NCBI GenBank assembly: GCA_031216915.1
Contig: CM062289.1
Span: forward strand, 445,990,910-446,054,909
DNA length: 64,000 nucleotides
Reading direction: 5' to 3'
From: Pictodentalium vernedei
Taxonomy: Eukaryota; Mollusca; Scaphopoda; Dentaliida; Dentaliidae
Position numbers and translations under genes: made by a program. Positions 44,303 to 55,530 of the stretch are shown here, piece by piece; positions within the stretch are counted from its first letter, which is position 1, and each line of letters begins with the position of its first letter. The notes beneath the pieces are model-generated. The model did no database searches. It was given only the letters and a program-made list of their open reading frames with translations, and was not told the origin of the DNA.

Positions 44303-45731
44303 CTAGAAAATAAATATAGTGAAATCAACTTTAACTCTCTGCACACTGATGTTGAAGTAACAAAACTTCAACCATAAAAAAATTGTGAACAAGGAATTTC
44401 AGTAATACAATCTTGTTTGACAGAAGTCGATTAGCTCTGTCAAACAACACTGAATTAGTTAGATGCATTATGGCAAAAATTTGCTGTTTGAAATTTTAGA
44501 AATTTAAATTCATTTTGCAGAGGGTTCACTAGCAGGCCTGAAAATAAGCAGACTGTCATCTGCAGAATGAGGTCCCCAGAGGGTGAATTTGGTGATGCTA
44601 CCCTGCAGACCAGGGTAGCATCACTAAACTTACCCTCGGTGAACCTCAATCTGAATCAAGGTTTCAAGTCTAAACAGCAAGAGGTACCCAGAGGATCAAT
44701 TGCCACACTGTATGGGATAGCATCAACAAATTCACCCCCTGGGACCTCATTCTGCAAATGACAGATTGCTTATTTTCAGGCTTGTTCACTAGATATTTCT
44801 TAACCGGTTGAGGGCTAGATTCTTTTTGGTTGCTTGAATTTGTTATCCAAATTTCTTTAATTTCAAATTATTGGAGAGTGCTCACAGGCACTCTCCAATA
44901 ATTTGTAATAGAACAAATTTATATAAACAAAATGTTATTTGCATTTGAATGAACATGAATGCTGAGCAAGGAAAACAAGCTTTGGCTTGGATAATCTTAT
45001 TATTTTGAAAGCCTCGATAGTGACCTCTAGCATTCAATCAGTTGAATAAGAGCAATGCCATGGGATGGTCAATTCCTGTCATGTGAGCAGTGGTGGTGCC
45101 ATAGCCCTCTGTCAAGGATCCTCCCCAATCTCTGGGTGATATGGATTCAGAATGAGTCATCTATTTGATACAGAATCGGAACACATTAGGTCATGCATAC
45201 TATTTCTCAGGGTTTTCAAGCCAAAATGTACATGATTGTTAGATAAAAAATATATCAAGACTCAAATGAATCGGTATATGATTGTAAGAACAGCAGAGTT
45301 CACAGAGTGAAGAAGCACGGTGTTCACAAACAGACGATGCGAAATAATGATAAATTGAAATAAGATGAATAACTCCAGTAATGATATAAGGATAGCCATT
45401 GTAAATTTAACTCACATGGGGCATAACTTCAGTAATTACGCTCAGATAATGGGGAAAGTTGAATTTTATCAAAAACTTACCAAAGTATATCAACAGATCA
45501 AATGTAATAGGTTAATACATGTTGGAATGGCAGTGTTTACAAATATATTGTATGCAAAAACACATGGAAGCACAAATTAAGGGACTCTACCCATTTTAAA
45601 TTCCCTACCGTCTTTCCACTGGGAACAAAAAGACATCATCAATCAAAGAATTACTGTAACAACCACTGAATTACCCACGTTTATAGACCTATCCTGCTAC
45701 AATACCCTGCATATAAGCCTTTATAACTCAC
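44303..45731. other. intron with hairpin, hAT-like MITE and family H
   Basis: A small hairpin at about 44,410-44,458 has 'cttgtttgacag...ctgtcaaacaa'. Family F copy 3 is at 44,533-44,784 and a family H foldback at 44,800-45,050. Bases 45,056-45,731 show nothing recognised. Confidence 0.6.
44533..44784. mobile_element. Family F hAT-like MITE, copy 3 with target duplication
   Basis: The 8-bp repeat TTCACTAG lies at 44,525-44,532 and 44,785-44,792. The ends are CAGGCCTGAAAATAAGC and, reversed, CAAGCCTGAAAATAAGC. A hairpin near 44,590-44,630 carries 'gatgctaccctg'. An 8-bp duplication with CAGG-type ends fits hAT. Confidence 0.88.
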
Positions 45732-45851
45732 ATCGTTTTGAATCTTCATCCCTAATGGATCTCTTTACTGACTTTACATCTTTCTTATCATCATCATCAT
45801 CATCATCTTCCTGAAGAATAACTCTCCTTTTACGAACTTTTGGAGTCTGGT
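45732..45851 (-). CDS. ZC3H11A: ZC3H11A-like gene, exon with poly-Asp tract
   Basis: The acceptor is ATACTATCAG and the donor GTGAGT. It is symmetric phase 1-1, 120 bp. It codes QTPKVRKRRVILQEDDDDDD and onward with KKDVKSVKRSIRDEDSKR: a basic cluster, a run of seven Asp encoded by a GAT repeat, then a mixed-charge tail. Vertebrate ZC3H11A has a comparable poly-Asp patch before its first module, so the position is right. The repeat may vary in length between individuals. Confidence 0.88.
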
Positions 45852-46061
45852 CTGATAGTATTAAATTAAACAAAAAGAATTTATGCTCTAATTACCACAT
45901 ATTCTACATTTGAGCAAATAAAGTTCACAAATAAAGTATGAAATCTTAACCGTCAAAGGCTTGGAGATTTTTCTCTATTTTTTATGCACTTTTGACACCC
46001 TAAAACCTGTGGCTTTGAATTTGTTTCTGGAAATGTCTTGCCTGCCTATTTAGGCAGTTAA

Positions 46062-46302
46062 CCCTTTACCTAACGCAGACGATATCAAAATTTATTATTT
46101 TAAATATAATTTTTTCAAATTTTTCAAAATATTTCAACAAAACCATATCATGTGACCCCTTGTTGGAACAAGCTTGACGAGCTCGTTCCAACGAGGGGTC
46201 ACATGATATGGTTTTGTTGAAATTTTTTGAAAAATAATATTTTTTCAACTGCTGAATTTGCATATTACGCGGGCAGATGCAGGTGATTCGTTGGCTAAAG
46301 GG
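46062..46302. mobile_element. Family A TTAA palindromic MITE, copy 9
   Basis: TTAA at 46,058-46,061 and 46,303-46,306, 241 bp, matching the reference length. The ends are CCCTTTACCTAACG and, reversed, CCCTTTAGCCAACG. The palindrome is intact. Confidence 0.92.
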
Positions 46303-47439
46303 TTAATCTGTAGGGCTCTAGGGATTTTTACATTTATTTACTACACATTGACAGTCTACATCCTGTGACTTTGCAGCTGTTTTTTGGCAAGTCTTGGCTG
46401 CCATAATAGACAGCCAAGACTTGTCTACAAGCAACTACCAAGGTGCTTAGAATGTAACTTGTGAGTTAACCCAAAGACTGCATATAGGGGCACCTGTTCT
46501 GTTGCAAAAAATGTGGTCACAGTCGGAATTAGGCCCTTAAGGGTTAAAACCTTCAAAGAAACTGTCAAGGTACGTACTAGAATGAAAGTTACAAGTATAT
46601 ATACAAAGGTCTGCATGTTGGAAAATGAAAGATGAATTAGACCTTTAAGAATTAAACAAAGTTTGCTATTCTAGTTTGGAGCTGTCAGAGAAGATAAATC
46701 CTAAATATCAATTTCTGTAGGGTGAAAATATATATATGAAAGTGTCAATGACACTGCAGCTCAACTTGTCCAAGAAGGGACTGAACTAAATACAAAGCTC
46801 CAATAAAGCCTTAAAAAAATCGCTACATTGAAACCGTAGCTGGGACGGGTGGTGCAATCTCACAAAATTCTAAGTTCATCAAGGGCCATAACTACAAGAA
46901 AAATATTTGGAACAACACATGCATTGCACAGTGGCTAGACATCAATAAGATACACTTACATGCCAAACATAAAGTCATTCCATCAAGTGTTTCAAAAGTT
47001 ATTGAGTTTTGAAACTCGTTGGTCACAGACAGACCGACCGACCGACCGACAGACAGACCAACATTGCCACTTAGAGCTGCTAGTCGCAGCTAAAAATAAA
47101 AAATCTGTTTCTCAGGCCCTCCCGCATGGTCCTTTTGGCTGCCACATGCTCTCTTTTTATAACCAATTTAAACTTAAAAAAAATAAAAATTAAATGGTTT
47201 ATGTCTGATATTTTACCCAAGTTAAAAAAATTGATGAATTTGTCCCTTCAGTGCAAGAAGGCTTTGCAATGCTTTACCATTGCATAGCCTTCTTGCACTC
47301 AAGGGATGAAATACACCACCACCCATACTATTCAGTAGATTAGGAGGCCTAAAACTTGAACCAAGAACATGAACTTTTGATGGCAAAGAAGAAATTATTG
47401 AAATAAAAAATAAAATAAACAGCTGCGCCATGAGCGCAT

Positions 47440-48090
47440 GATACACCCGTTATTAATTACAAGAGGGAACCACACAATATGAGTATACATGTGTACTTGT
47501 CAGGTTACATATACTTGCCACCAAAAAATCATGAAAATTGCTCAAAGTCCAACATGTGGAAAATTGCCTATATTTTGATGAATAAAGTCCCATAACTCTG
47601 GAATGACAAATCGGACAGCGACACAAATCGAAAGGGAGATTCCTTCTATCAACATATACTTGCAACCAAAAAATCATGAAAATTGCTCTAAGCATTTTCA
47701 AGTTATTGTTCGACATGTGAAAAATAAAGTCCCATAACTCTGGAATGACTAATCGAACGGCGACACCAACCGAAAGGGAGCTTCCTTCCATCAACATAAA
47801 CCACCTACCTAAAAATCGTGAAAATCTCTCGAAGCGTTCTCGAGTTAACGTACAGCGTGTAAAAAATCAACAATTTTCTAAGTAATAAAGTCCCATAACT
47901 CTGGAATGACTAATCGAACGGTGACACTAAATGAAAGGGAGCTTCCCAACATCGATATACACCACCTACCCAAAAATCACGAAAATCTCTCAAAGCGTTC
48001 TTGAGTTATCGTACGACATGTGACCGGACGGACAGACGGACAGCGGTATACCATAATACGACCCGTTTTTTCTAAACGGGCGTATAAAAA
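47440..48090 (+). repeat. HINE-7 element with three degenerate units
   Basis: 'cccataactctggaatgac' recurs near 47,589, 47,731 and 47,892 (spacing 142 and 161). The end has 'gacggacagacggacag' and then a hairpin CCCGTTTTTTCTAAACGGG before CGTATAAAAA. The start contains 'gatacacccgtt', a complement of the end region. Confidence 0.7.
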
Positions 48091-48239
48091 CCGCTCGCCC
48101 ACGTGCAATTTCACAAATAATGGCCTGAGAAACAGAAGATCTACTTTGTGTGGCCTAATAAGTCACTCAATCAAGTTTTCTGCAAATAAAACCCATCACA
48201 CCAAAACTACATATAAAATTTGAAGAAGATTTGGTGAGA

Positions 48240-49130
48240 AATGTGGCCTGTAGGGTGTGCTAATGGACTTGTTGACAATTTATGTGACAAATCCAAGATG
48301 GCTGCTGGCTGACATGCTTTTCAACAAAATTCAGAAAAATTTGATTGCACCTATCTAAATATCACACCAAAGCTACATATAAAATTTGAAAAAGATTGGA
48401 TGAGAGATGCGGCCTGTAGGGCGTGCCAATGGAATTGTTGACAATACATCATGTGATAACTGAGGTCGACGGCCAGGTTTTTTCAACAGAATTCAGAAAA
48501 ATCGCGACATCGACGCCATAGTTGCGATGGGTGGTGCAATCCCACAAAATTCTAAGTTCATCAAGGGCCATAACTCCAAGAAAAATATTTGGAACACCAC
48601 ATGGATTGAACAGTGGCTAGACATCAATAAGATACAGTTACATGCCAAATATAAAGTCATTCCATCAAGTATTTCAAAAGTTATTGAGTTTTGAAACTCG
48701 TTGGTCACAGACAAACTCGTTGGTCACCGACAGACCGACTGACCGGCAGATCGACATTGCCACTTATAGAGCTGCTAGTCGCAGCTAAAAATTCAATAGC
48801 TCCAATCTAGGCATTGCCCTAAATGCATATATGAAATTTGGAACTAATAAGGTTAGAGATGCAGACTGTGGGGTGTGCCAATGGAATTATTGACAATCTA
48901 TGTGTCAAATCCAAGATGGCTGCTGCCGGCCATGTTTTTCAATGAAATTCGAAAAAAAACGATAGCTCCCATCTAGACATCACACCAAAACTACATATGA
49001 AATTTTAAACTGATCAAGTATGTGATGCAGCCTGTAGGGTGTGCCAATGGAATTGTTGACAATTTATATGCTAAATCTAAGATGGTCACTGCCGGCCATG
49101 TTTTTCAACAAAATTAAAAAAAAATTGATA
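48240..49130 (+). repeat. 166-bp tandem array interrupted by a HINE-4 element
   Basis: The marker 'gggtgtgccaatggaattgt' or variants lies near 48,252, 48,418, 48,870 and 49,036. The outer spacings are 166; the middle one is 452. The excess over one and over two units matches the roughly 287-bp HINE-4 copy inserted at about 48,500-48,787. Confidence 0.75.
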
Positions 49131-50625
49131 AGGCCAAAAAAAAAAAAGGAATTGATTCTCAGGCACCGCCGCGTTGAAAAAAATGGCCCGCGTTGGGCCT
49201 TTTTATTTGGACCGTCATTGCAAGAAAATAGGAAACAGGGAAATTGAAAAGGGACTATTGGTTTTAAGGCCCAAAACCAACGAATAAACAGGTAAGTATA
49301 CACAGGCGTGTGTTAAGTGTGAGAGCCTCTGGCCTTGGCTTACATTGGGGGCGAAATTCAAGTCGCCTTTCTAAACTTCCTTGGGAGACATGGCAGTTTA
49401 CTGTATTTTCTTATGTTTTATTTTTTAAAAACACACGCTTCCGCAAAAAACAGTAAACACGGTTGCTGTTAAAGTCCGTCACACGGCTATCAAAATAGCC
49501 TAAACTAGCCCAATTTTATATTTCTGAAAAGAATTGCAATGGCGTAGTCGTTCGAACAATTCGCCCCAACTGATAGCAACCAGCACAAAATGGCTATTTA
49601 AAAACAAAGTACCAGACAAAACAACGAATCACACAAGACACGCATCGAGTTAATTAGAATTTATTAAAAGTTAACCACCGTTTCAAAACATAAAAAATGT
49701 ATTGGAGACAGTTCGTCCATATCGAAATTGCTTGCGGTTACGCTCTGTTCCACTGAAAAATTGGCTGCATTGAAATTCGCCCCGCAATTTGCATTGAATG
49801 TTTTTCTTTGAAAACTTGTGAAGTTTGTTGGAAGGGGGTTAAAAGTAATAAGGCTACAATAGAAGTCACAGGTGTTTGGGTGGATAAGAATGGCAGACCT
49901 TCAAAGCACCAATCGCACGTGTCAGTGAAAGATGGTTGGCAGAAATTGTCAGTTTTCTGAACAGTGTGTATTATTACCCAGCGCAGCCGGAAAGGGAGAC
50001 AACTGAAATGTTTTGTCATTTACCAAAGAAATTAATTAACTCAAATTGTTAATAACGCTTAATTTACGAAGGATATCGAAAACTTTTTTAACTACGCTTT
50101 TCAACTCAGTTAGGGTATTCAGAAACCATGAATGACCCAGCTTCTTATATGAACTTGAAATTTATTTTAAACACTTTAAATATTTTTTTAAAAAGAATAT
50201 ACCTTCTGTTACAGAGAAGAACACTCTCACCATGGGTCATACTAAAAATCAAAATAACTCACAATGATACCAAAATAATACGAGGGTGGTCAATAATATC
50301 TAGTATTCATAAAATAGTTCTGCTTTGTAAAAGTTTAAAAGTGAAGTCAGAGTTCTGTTTCTAAATACAAAAAGTGGTGATATCAGAAAATAAAGAAAAA
50401 CAGTTTTAGTTTTCAATAAAATTAGTTTTATTTGTATATCATTTTACAATATGCACTTTCCATGCTTTTCAGGTAAAAACAGACATCAGAAAGTGACATT
50501 TGCCTCTCAATCCTTTCTCACCATCTGGAAGAAATAAAAATAAAAAATAAAAATAAAATCCTCCCTCCCTCATTGATTTGAAAAAAAAATTGCCTGAGAA
50601 TCAATTGATTTTTTTTTTTTGGCCT
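49131..50625. mobile_element. Family L transposon-like element, 1.5 kb
   Basis: The terminal inverted repeats of about 35 bp are AGGCC, then a 12-A run, then GGAATTGATTCTCAGGCA on the left and the complement on the right. No frame above 93 residues exists and no transposase motif is seen, so it is non-autonomous or decayed. No target duplication is visible. AGGCC ends also occur in family K, suggesting kinship. Confidence 0.7.
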
Positions 50626-50741
50626 AAGCTCTGACAAACGAGATTGAATTGGTTAAATTTCTAGATGCATTATGGGAAAAAACAGCTTCCTACAATTTTG
50701 GTATTTTGACATCAGAGTGAAGGGGGTTAATTAAAAAATAC

Positions 50742-50831
50742 CTTTCTTGGGTTTTGAATGATTTGAAATAACTGGAATTGGTGCTTCCTCCAAAACAATA
50801 TCATCTTCTTTTTCCCAATCACTCTCTGCAT
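50742..50831 (-). CDS. ZC3H11A: ZC3H11A-like gene, small acidic exon
   Basis: The acceptor is TTAATTTCAG and the donor AG|GTATTTT. It is symmetric phase 1-1, 90 bp. It codes AESDWEKEDDIVLEEAPIPV and ISNHSKPKK, acidic and then basic. No module was recognised; the start is similar in flavour to the SDWE/EDD acidic linkers of disordered nuclear proteins. It was identified by splice sites, frame and phase continuity with neighbours. It lies 117 bases from the family L end. Confidence 0.83.
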
Positions 50832-52680
50832 CTGAAATTAATATTGGACAAACTGATACATTCTTGGTTATTTATTGGTGTTTAAGGTCACTTTCACCAT
50901 CTATGGCTATATCTTCACTGCCATGCAGGTGTGAAGTCAAGTATAGCCTATTATCTAAACATGTGCTGCCTACATTTGATTTTAAATTGATGTAGTCAGG
51001 AGTTCAATATCTTTTATTCTATTTTCTAAAAGTTTTATTTTCCCTCAGAGATACAGGTACAGTGGAACCCTGTTAATTGAATAGCCACTTTGCCAATGAA
51101 AATTATTCAATTAACAGGAGTATTCAATTAACAGGGATTGTGTCACTTTCCAATATTCTAGAGATAAAATTAGCATTTATTCCATTATATCTTGTTTGAC
51201 AGAGCTCCATGAGCTCTGTCAAACAAGATATAATGGGTTAAATGCCTGTATTGGATGTGCTGTGGCCAAATAGGTTTACAAACAAAAGAAAACTGGGGAG
51301 AGCCAGGGTAATTTCTCAACAGGTTACAAGATTTTTTATTCAATTAACAGGAGTTTACTCTATAACCTATATTCATTTAACCCCTAGCATTGTGGTGGTA
51401 TTTCAAATTTTTCGCCACTGGCTCCACAGTCCCCATGCAGCACGAAAAATTTAAACTAGATATCACGAAGATGGAATCCATCTCTGCAGGCCCCGCAGCA
51501 ACTAACTGATGTTAGGTATAAACTGATGTGAACCGTAATACTAAAATATTTCAAGCAATAGGTAAAATCTGATTAAAATTCCTTCCGGGCACGAACTTGT
51601 CAGAAAAAAAACCCAAATTCTGAATAATTTGACCTTGAGGTCAAACTTCAAGGTCAAAGCATGGCAACCTTGGTACACGACATGTCGTCTTGAGATAATC
51701 TACCCACATACCAAATATCAAAACCCTATCTATTAAGGGAAAAAAGTTACAGCCCGGACACGAACTTGTCAGAAAAAAAAAAAAAAAATCTGAATTTGAC
51801 CTTGAGGTCAAACTTCAAGGTCAAAGCATGCAACCTTGGTACACGACACGTCGTCTTGAGATAATCTATTCACATACCAAATATCAAAACCCTATCTATT
51901 AAGGGAAAAAAGTTACAGCCCGGACACGAACTTGTCAGAAAAGAACCCAGAATTCGGAATAATTTGACCTTGAGGTCAAAGTTCAAGGTCGAAGCATGGC
52001 AACCGTGGTACGCGACACATCGTCTTGAGATAATCTACCCACATACCAAATATCAAAACCCTATCTATTAAGGGAAAGAAATTACAGCCCAGACACGAAC
52101 TTGTCAGAAAAGAACCCCGAATTCGGAATAATTTAACCTTGAGGTCAAACTTCAAGGTCAAAGCATGGCAACCTTGGTACGCGATACGCCGTTTTGAGAT
52201 AATCTATCCACATACCAAATATCAAAACCCTATCTATTAAGGGAAAAAAGTTACAGCCCAGACACGAACTTGTCAGAAAAGAACCCCGAATTCGGAATAA
52301 TTTGACCTTGATGTCAAAGTTCAAGGTCAAAGCATGGCAATTTTGAAAAAAATCTTGAATACTTTTCTTTGAAATATGATGACAAGAAGTTGCAATGTAA
52401 TGACGTCTAAGTCCAACAAGGGCAATAACTCTTGGAAAAAATACTTGGACAGATCTGGTTCGCAATCCCATTCATGATATTATCACCTGTGAGCTATATG
52501 TTAAATTTGGGAAAAAACATTTTGAATGGTTTTCTTTTAAATATTATGACATGAGAGAATGGACAGCCTTAAGGAGGACCGGCTTGAATGCAAGATAGAC
52601 AGATGGAAGAACAGAAACATGGCAGGGGATAATATTGCTTCAAGTGGGCTCTTATATAAAATTTGTACAAAGAAAAAAAC
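50832..52680. other. intron with SINE-2, family B and a 167-169-bp array
   Basis: SINE-2 at 50,870-51,010; family B copy 4 at 51,060-51,378 (left end CAGTGGAACCCTGTTAATTG after TA, right end truncated); tandem array at 51,545-52,360. Bases 52,361-52,680 look like the decaying edge of the array and hold 'gatagacagatgg'. Confidence 0.7.
51545..52360 (+). repeat. five-copy 166-169-bp tandem array
   Basis: 'acgaacttgtcag' lies at 51,591, 51,760, 51,926, 52,095 and 52,264 (spacing 169, 166, 169, 169). Each unit holds 'tttgaccttgaggtcaaa', an inverted AAGGTCA/TGACCTT pair that resembles nuclear-receptor half-sites. No terminal hairpin was found, so the element type is uncertain. Confidence 0.85.
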
Positions 52681-52899
52681 CTGAATGCTTAGGTGAGTTA
52701 GATGCTTCATCTTCACTTTGTTCCTCTTTCTCCTCTTCATCCTCTGACTGGGCTTCCGAGTTACTCTCTTCGGCTCCCTCAACATTACTTTCCTCCTCTT
52801 CCTCTTCAACGTCTTCCTCTTCCTCTTCTTCCTCCTCTACAGTCTCCTCCTCCGGTTCTGGTTCAGGCTCAGGTTTTTTCTTCGGTTGTTTTTTTCGCA
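52681..52899 (-). CDS. ZC3H11A: ZC3H11A-like gene, highly acidic exon
   Basis: The acceptor is ATTTTATAG; the donor CAG|GTTTTTTTC is weak but the only GT that keeps phase. It is symmetric phase 1-1, 219 bp. It begins RKKQPKKKPEPEPEPEEE, continues with long Glu runs broken by Val and Asp, and ends SEDEASNSPKHS. It is almost pure low-complexity sequence from GAA/GAG codons. Vertebrate ZC3H11A also has an acidic stretch between its zinc fingers and first module. Length polymorphism is likely. Confidence 0.85.
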
Positions 52900-54352
52900 C
52901 TATAAAATATTTGCACACATCAGACAGGTTTGACGAACTACCAGAAAACCATATTGCAATAGATATAGCCTGTTGTTTTGAGGTGAGTGACAAGCCAGAT
53001 AATAAACAGCTGTTATCGGCAAATTGAGGCAAAGACTTGTGAACAAATTTTGATGACTAAAAATAATTCAGCACTCTACCAGTTAAGGTCACATATTTTT
53101 GCACAATGGCTAATCATGCCCACAACATGAGTATCGACTCAAGACCAGGGGTGAGCGTTAATAAACCATGCTGCTCATTTTGGAGAGGGTTTGCACCTCC
53201 CAAGCATTAGTGACTGGGTCCTATTTTACCAGTATAACAAAGCCTGTTTAATGCAGTGAACAGGCACTGCTTCACTTCCCGTGGGTTCCCGCAGGGAGTT
53301 AGAGCATCATCAAATTCACCCTCTGGGGACCTCATTCTGTAAATGTCAGACTGCTTATTTTCAGGACTGGTGAGTGATCACCCTCATCCTTTATAGCCCA
53401 CCGGATTTGAAACAGAAGGAGAGTGTCAAATGTCCATCCAGAAAGTTCTGATAAATGTGTTATAACAACTATGTGTTTATCAAGAAACTTGTATCAAACC
53501 GAGATGGTGTTCCTTATTAGGTATTGCGGTAAACCCTTTAAGGTGAGTTGTGATACATAATAGGAACCCCATCAAGGCTGATACAAGTTTCTCGATCAAC
53601 ACATAATGATGATGACAAGTTTATGTTATATTCTCAGAAACGCAGTTGGTGGTAATGACCAATATACCTTACAATATTACTCCATTTCTTGGCTAGTTCG
53701 CATATATTCTGACAACCATTCAGCATCTATAAATAGATTTTTATGAATGAAGTGAGCTGTGCATGGCATAACTGCCAAAGTTTAAAGAAGTGTTTCAGCT
53801 GTGTGTTTTTTATTTTATTTTTCAGCTTTAATGCATGGTAGGGCTATGGAAAAAATTGATCTAGGTTAATTTATTTTGCCGAGTTGGTGATTTATTTGTC
53901 ATGTAATTACTGTTATCAAAGGGGTGACCCTGACAAGGGTAGTCATTTTCAATGAGTGCTGGTAAAAACTCTTTCTGAATCGTTCCTAAGCCTGATACAA
54001 ATTTGTATCAGGGGAAAAAATTGATTGATTATAAGATAAACTGAGAGATTCTACAATCTCATTCACACAATGAATTTCTTTATTTATTTATTGGTGTTTT
54101 AGGTCACATATTCCTGCACAATTTCTAATTGTGATTGCATCATGGATATAGAGGATATGGAATGAGTGCTTATCTCATATAATATTTATGAAACGAGTCT
54201 ATGAATTTCCCATTTTGGCGAGCCTCTGGCGAGCCCAAATGGAAAATTCGGACAAGTTTCATAAATATTATATGAGAAAAACACTCATTTCATATTCTAT
54301 TTATCATATGACACACACACACACGCACAAATTAGCCACTTAGTATGACTCT
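52900..54352. other. intron with SINE-2, family F scrap, family N copy 2 and a hairpin
   Basis: SINE-2 at 53,075-53,310; family F scrap at 53,308-53,370; family N copy 2 at 53,480-54,010, which carries the empty TTAA site near 53,835; a SINE tail at 54,080-54,140; a hairpin at 54,145-54,305 whose arms contain 'tctcatataatatttatgaaa'. A short (AC)n lies at about 54,311-54,324. Confidence 0.65.
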
Positions 54353-54550
54353 TTAACCCATCACCTAACTTGAGTTGCAGATGGCACTTGGAAAAAACAT
54401 CCTCGTATAACTAAAAATTGTCATTTTTTGCTTCCAAAACATAGGTTATGATCCCTCATTGGAACGAGCTCGTCAAGCTCATTCCAACGAGGAGTCATCA
54501 CCTATGTTTTGAAAGCAAACAGTGAAAGTTAAAAAATTTATAGTAATTTA

Positions 54551-54765
54551 TATATTTTTTATACTTACCAATGACCCAGACTTAGCAGACTTAGCTGGTG
54601 CTAACTCCACAAAAAACCAGGGCCAAACACAAATTTTGCCCCCCAATCCCCAAAATTTGCATCCAAAACAAAAAGAAATCATGTCCTAAAGGACCTCCAT
54701 AGTACGACTCTACTGCGCATGCGCAGTGACGCAGTCGTCCCGAAATTGGCGCCAAATATCATTCT
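54551..54765 (+). repeat. DIRS left inverted terminal repeat
   Basis: It starts TATATTTTTTATACTTACCA and ends 'ggcgccaaatatcattct'. It pairs with 61,461-61,677 with few mismatches, apart from small differences at the extreme end. Confidence 0.93.
54714..54725. promoter_or_regulatory. NRF1-like palindrome in left ITR
   Basis: TGCGCATGCGCA is a perfect palindrome and a perfect match to the NRF1 consensus (YGCGCAYGCGCR). The same 12-mer is in the right ITR at 61,501-61,512. Use as a promoter is inferred. Confidence 0.55.
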
Positions 54766-54839
54766 TACTGGCAGTGCCTGGTCAGCGCTATGTACTCAGC
54801 GGGGAGGCAAGAGTTCCCAACTCAGGGAGGGCCATCCCC

Positions 54840-54926
54840 GTCTGGGTCATTGGTAAGTATAAAAAATATATAAATTACTATAAATTTTTTAACATTTTTA
54901 TACTGTACCAATGACCCAGACTTAGC
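54840..54926. repeat. DIRS internal complementary region
   Basis: Bases 54,840-54,893 are the exact complement of 54,529-54,580. The following bases (from 'atttttatactgtaccaatg') are the complement of the right terminus. The two halves are fused head to head, as expected for the template used to close the circular replication intermediate. Confidence 0.9.
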
Positions 54927-55530
54927 TGAATAGTAAACAGGCTGGAGGGCCTAGGACATAGAGGAAAATCCAATAAGCTCAATTATAAAATAAAGAGGTA
55001 ACCCCTTAAGGAGAAAAGGAGTATTAGGCTTTACATGTATCTTTCTTATTTAATATTTAAATTAGAAAGATACACTACCCTTAATAATTGAGCACAATAA
55101 CATTCATGTTCTCTATTAACATCCAGTATAATCCTTATACTAATTATTTTTAAAGCAAGCCAATAAATAAAGTAGTCCAGAGAATTGAGACTCTTTATAA
55201 TCATTTAAAAGTGTCCGAGTATTGTATATTAAAGCCCGTTTGACACTTGACATATACAAATGCTTCACACCGAGCTACACTTTAAAAATAAGACATGAAT
55301 GAAATTAAACATTAATATTACACTTTAAAACCATCCCGGAAGCGACTCAGAAATACTGTCTTGGAGGAGGCATTCCCTTGCTTTTCACTATAAAGCAGGT
55401 GACCTAAGGGAACACCCACCCCCCCCCCCCCCCTTCCCCTTGCCCTGGGTCAAATAGCCCAGAGCGAAGAGGGCAGCCGGACGGAGTCACTGCCGGAACA
55501 GAAAGCCTGCATAACTATAGTTGCAACTGT
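54927..55530 (-). other. DIRS 3' non-coding region
   Basis: AT-rich stretch between the recombinase end and the internal complementary region. It includes a C-rich run at about 55,418-55,436. No frame is supported. Confidence 0.6.

Larger units (their letters stand above)
45852..50741. other. intron with family A, several HINEs, family K and family L
   Basis: Family A at 46,062-46,302; hairpin at 46,390-46,440; HINE-4 at 46,803-47,096; family K at 47,101-47,440; HINE-7 at about 47,440-48,090; a K scrap at 48,091-48,160; a 166-bp array at 48,240-49,130 split by HINE-4; family L at 49,131-50,625. Bases 46,445-46,800 show nothing recognised. Confidence 0.7.

Noticed and set aside
52145..52471. 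108-residue frame on the minus strand
   Set aside because: Reads through tandem array monomers of 169 bp.
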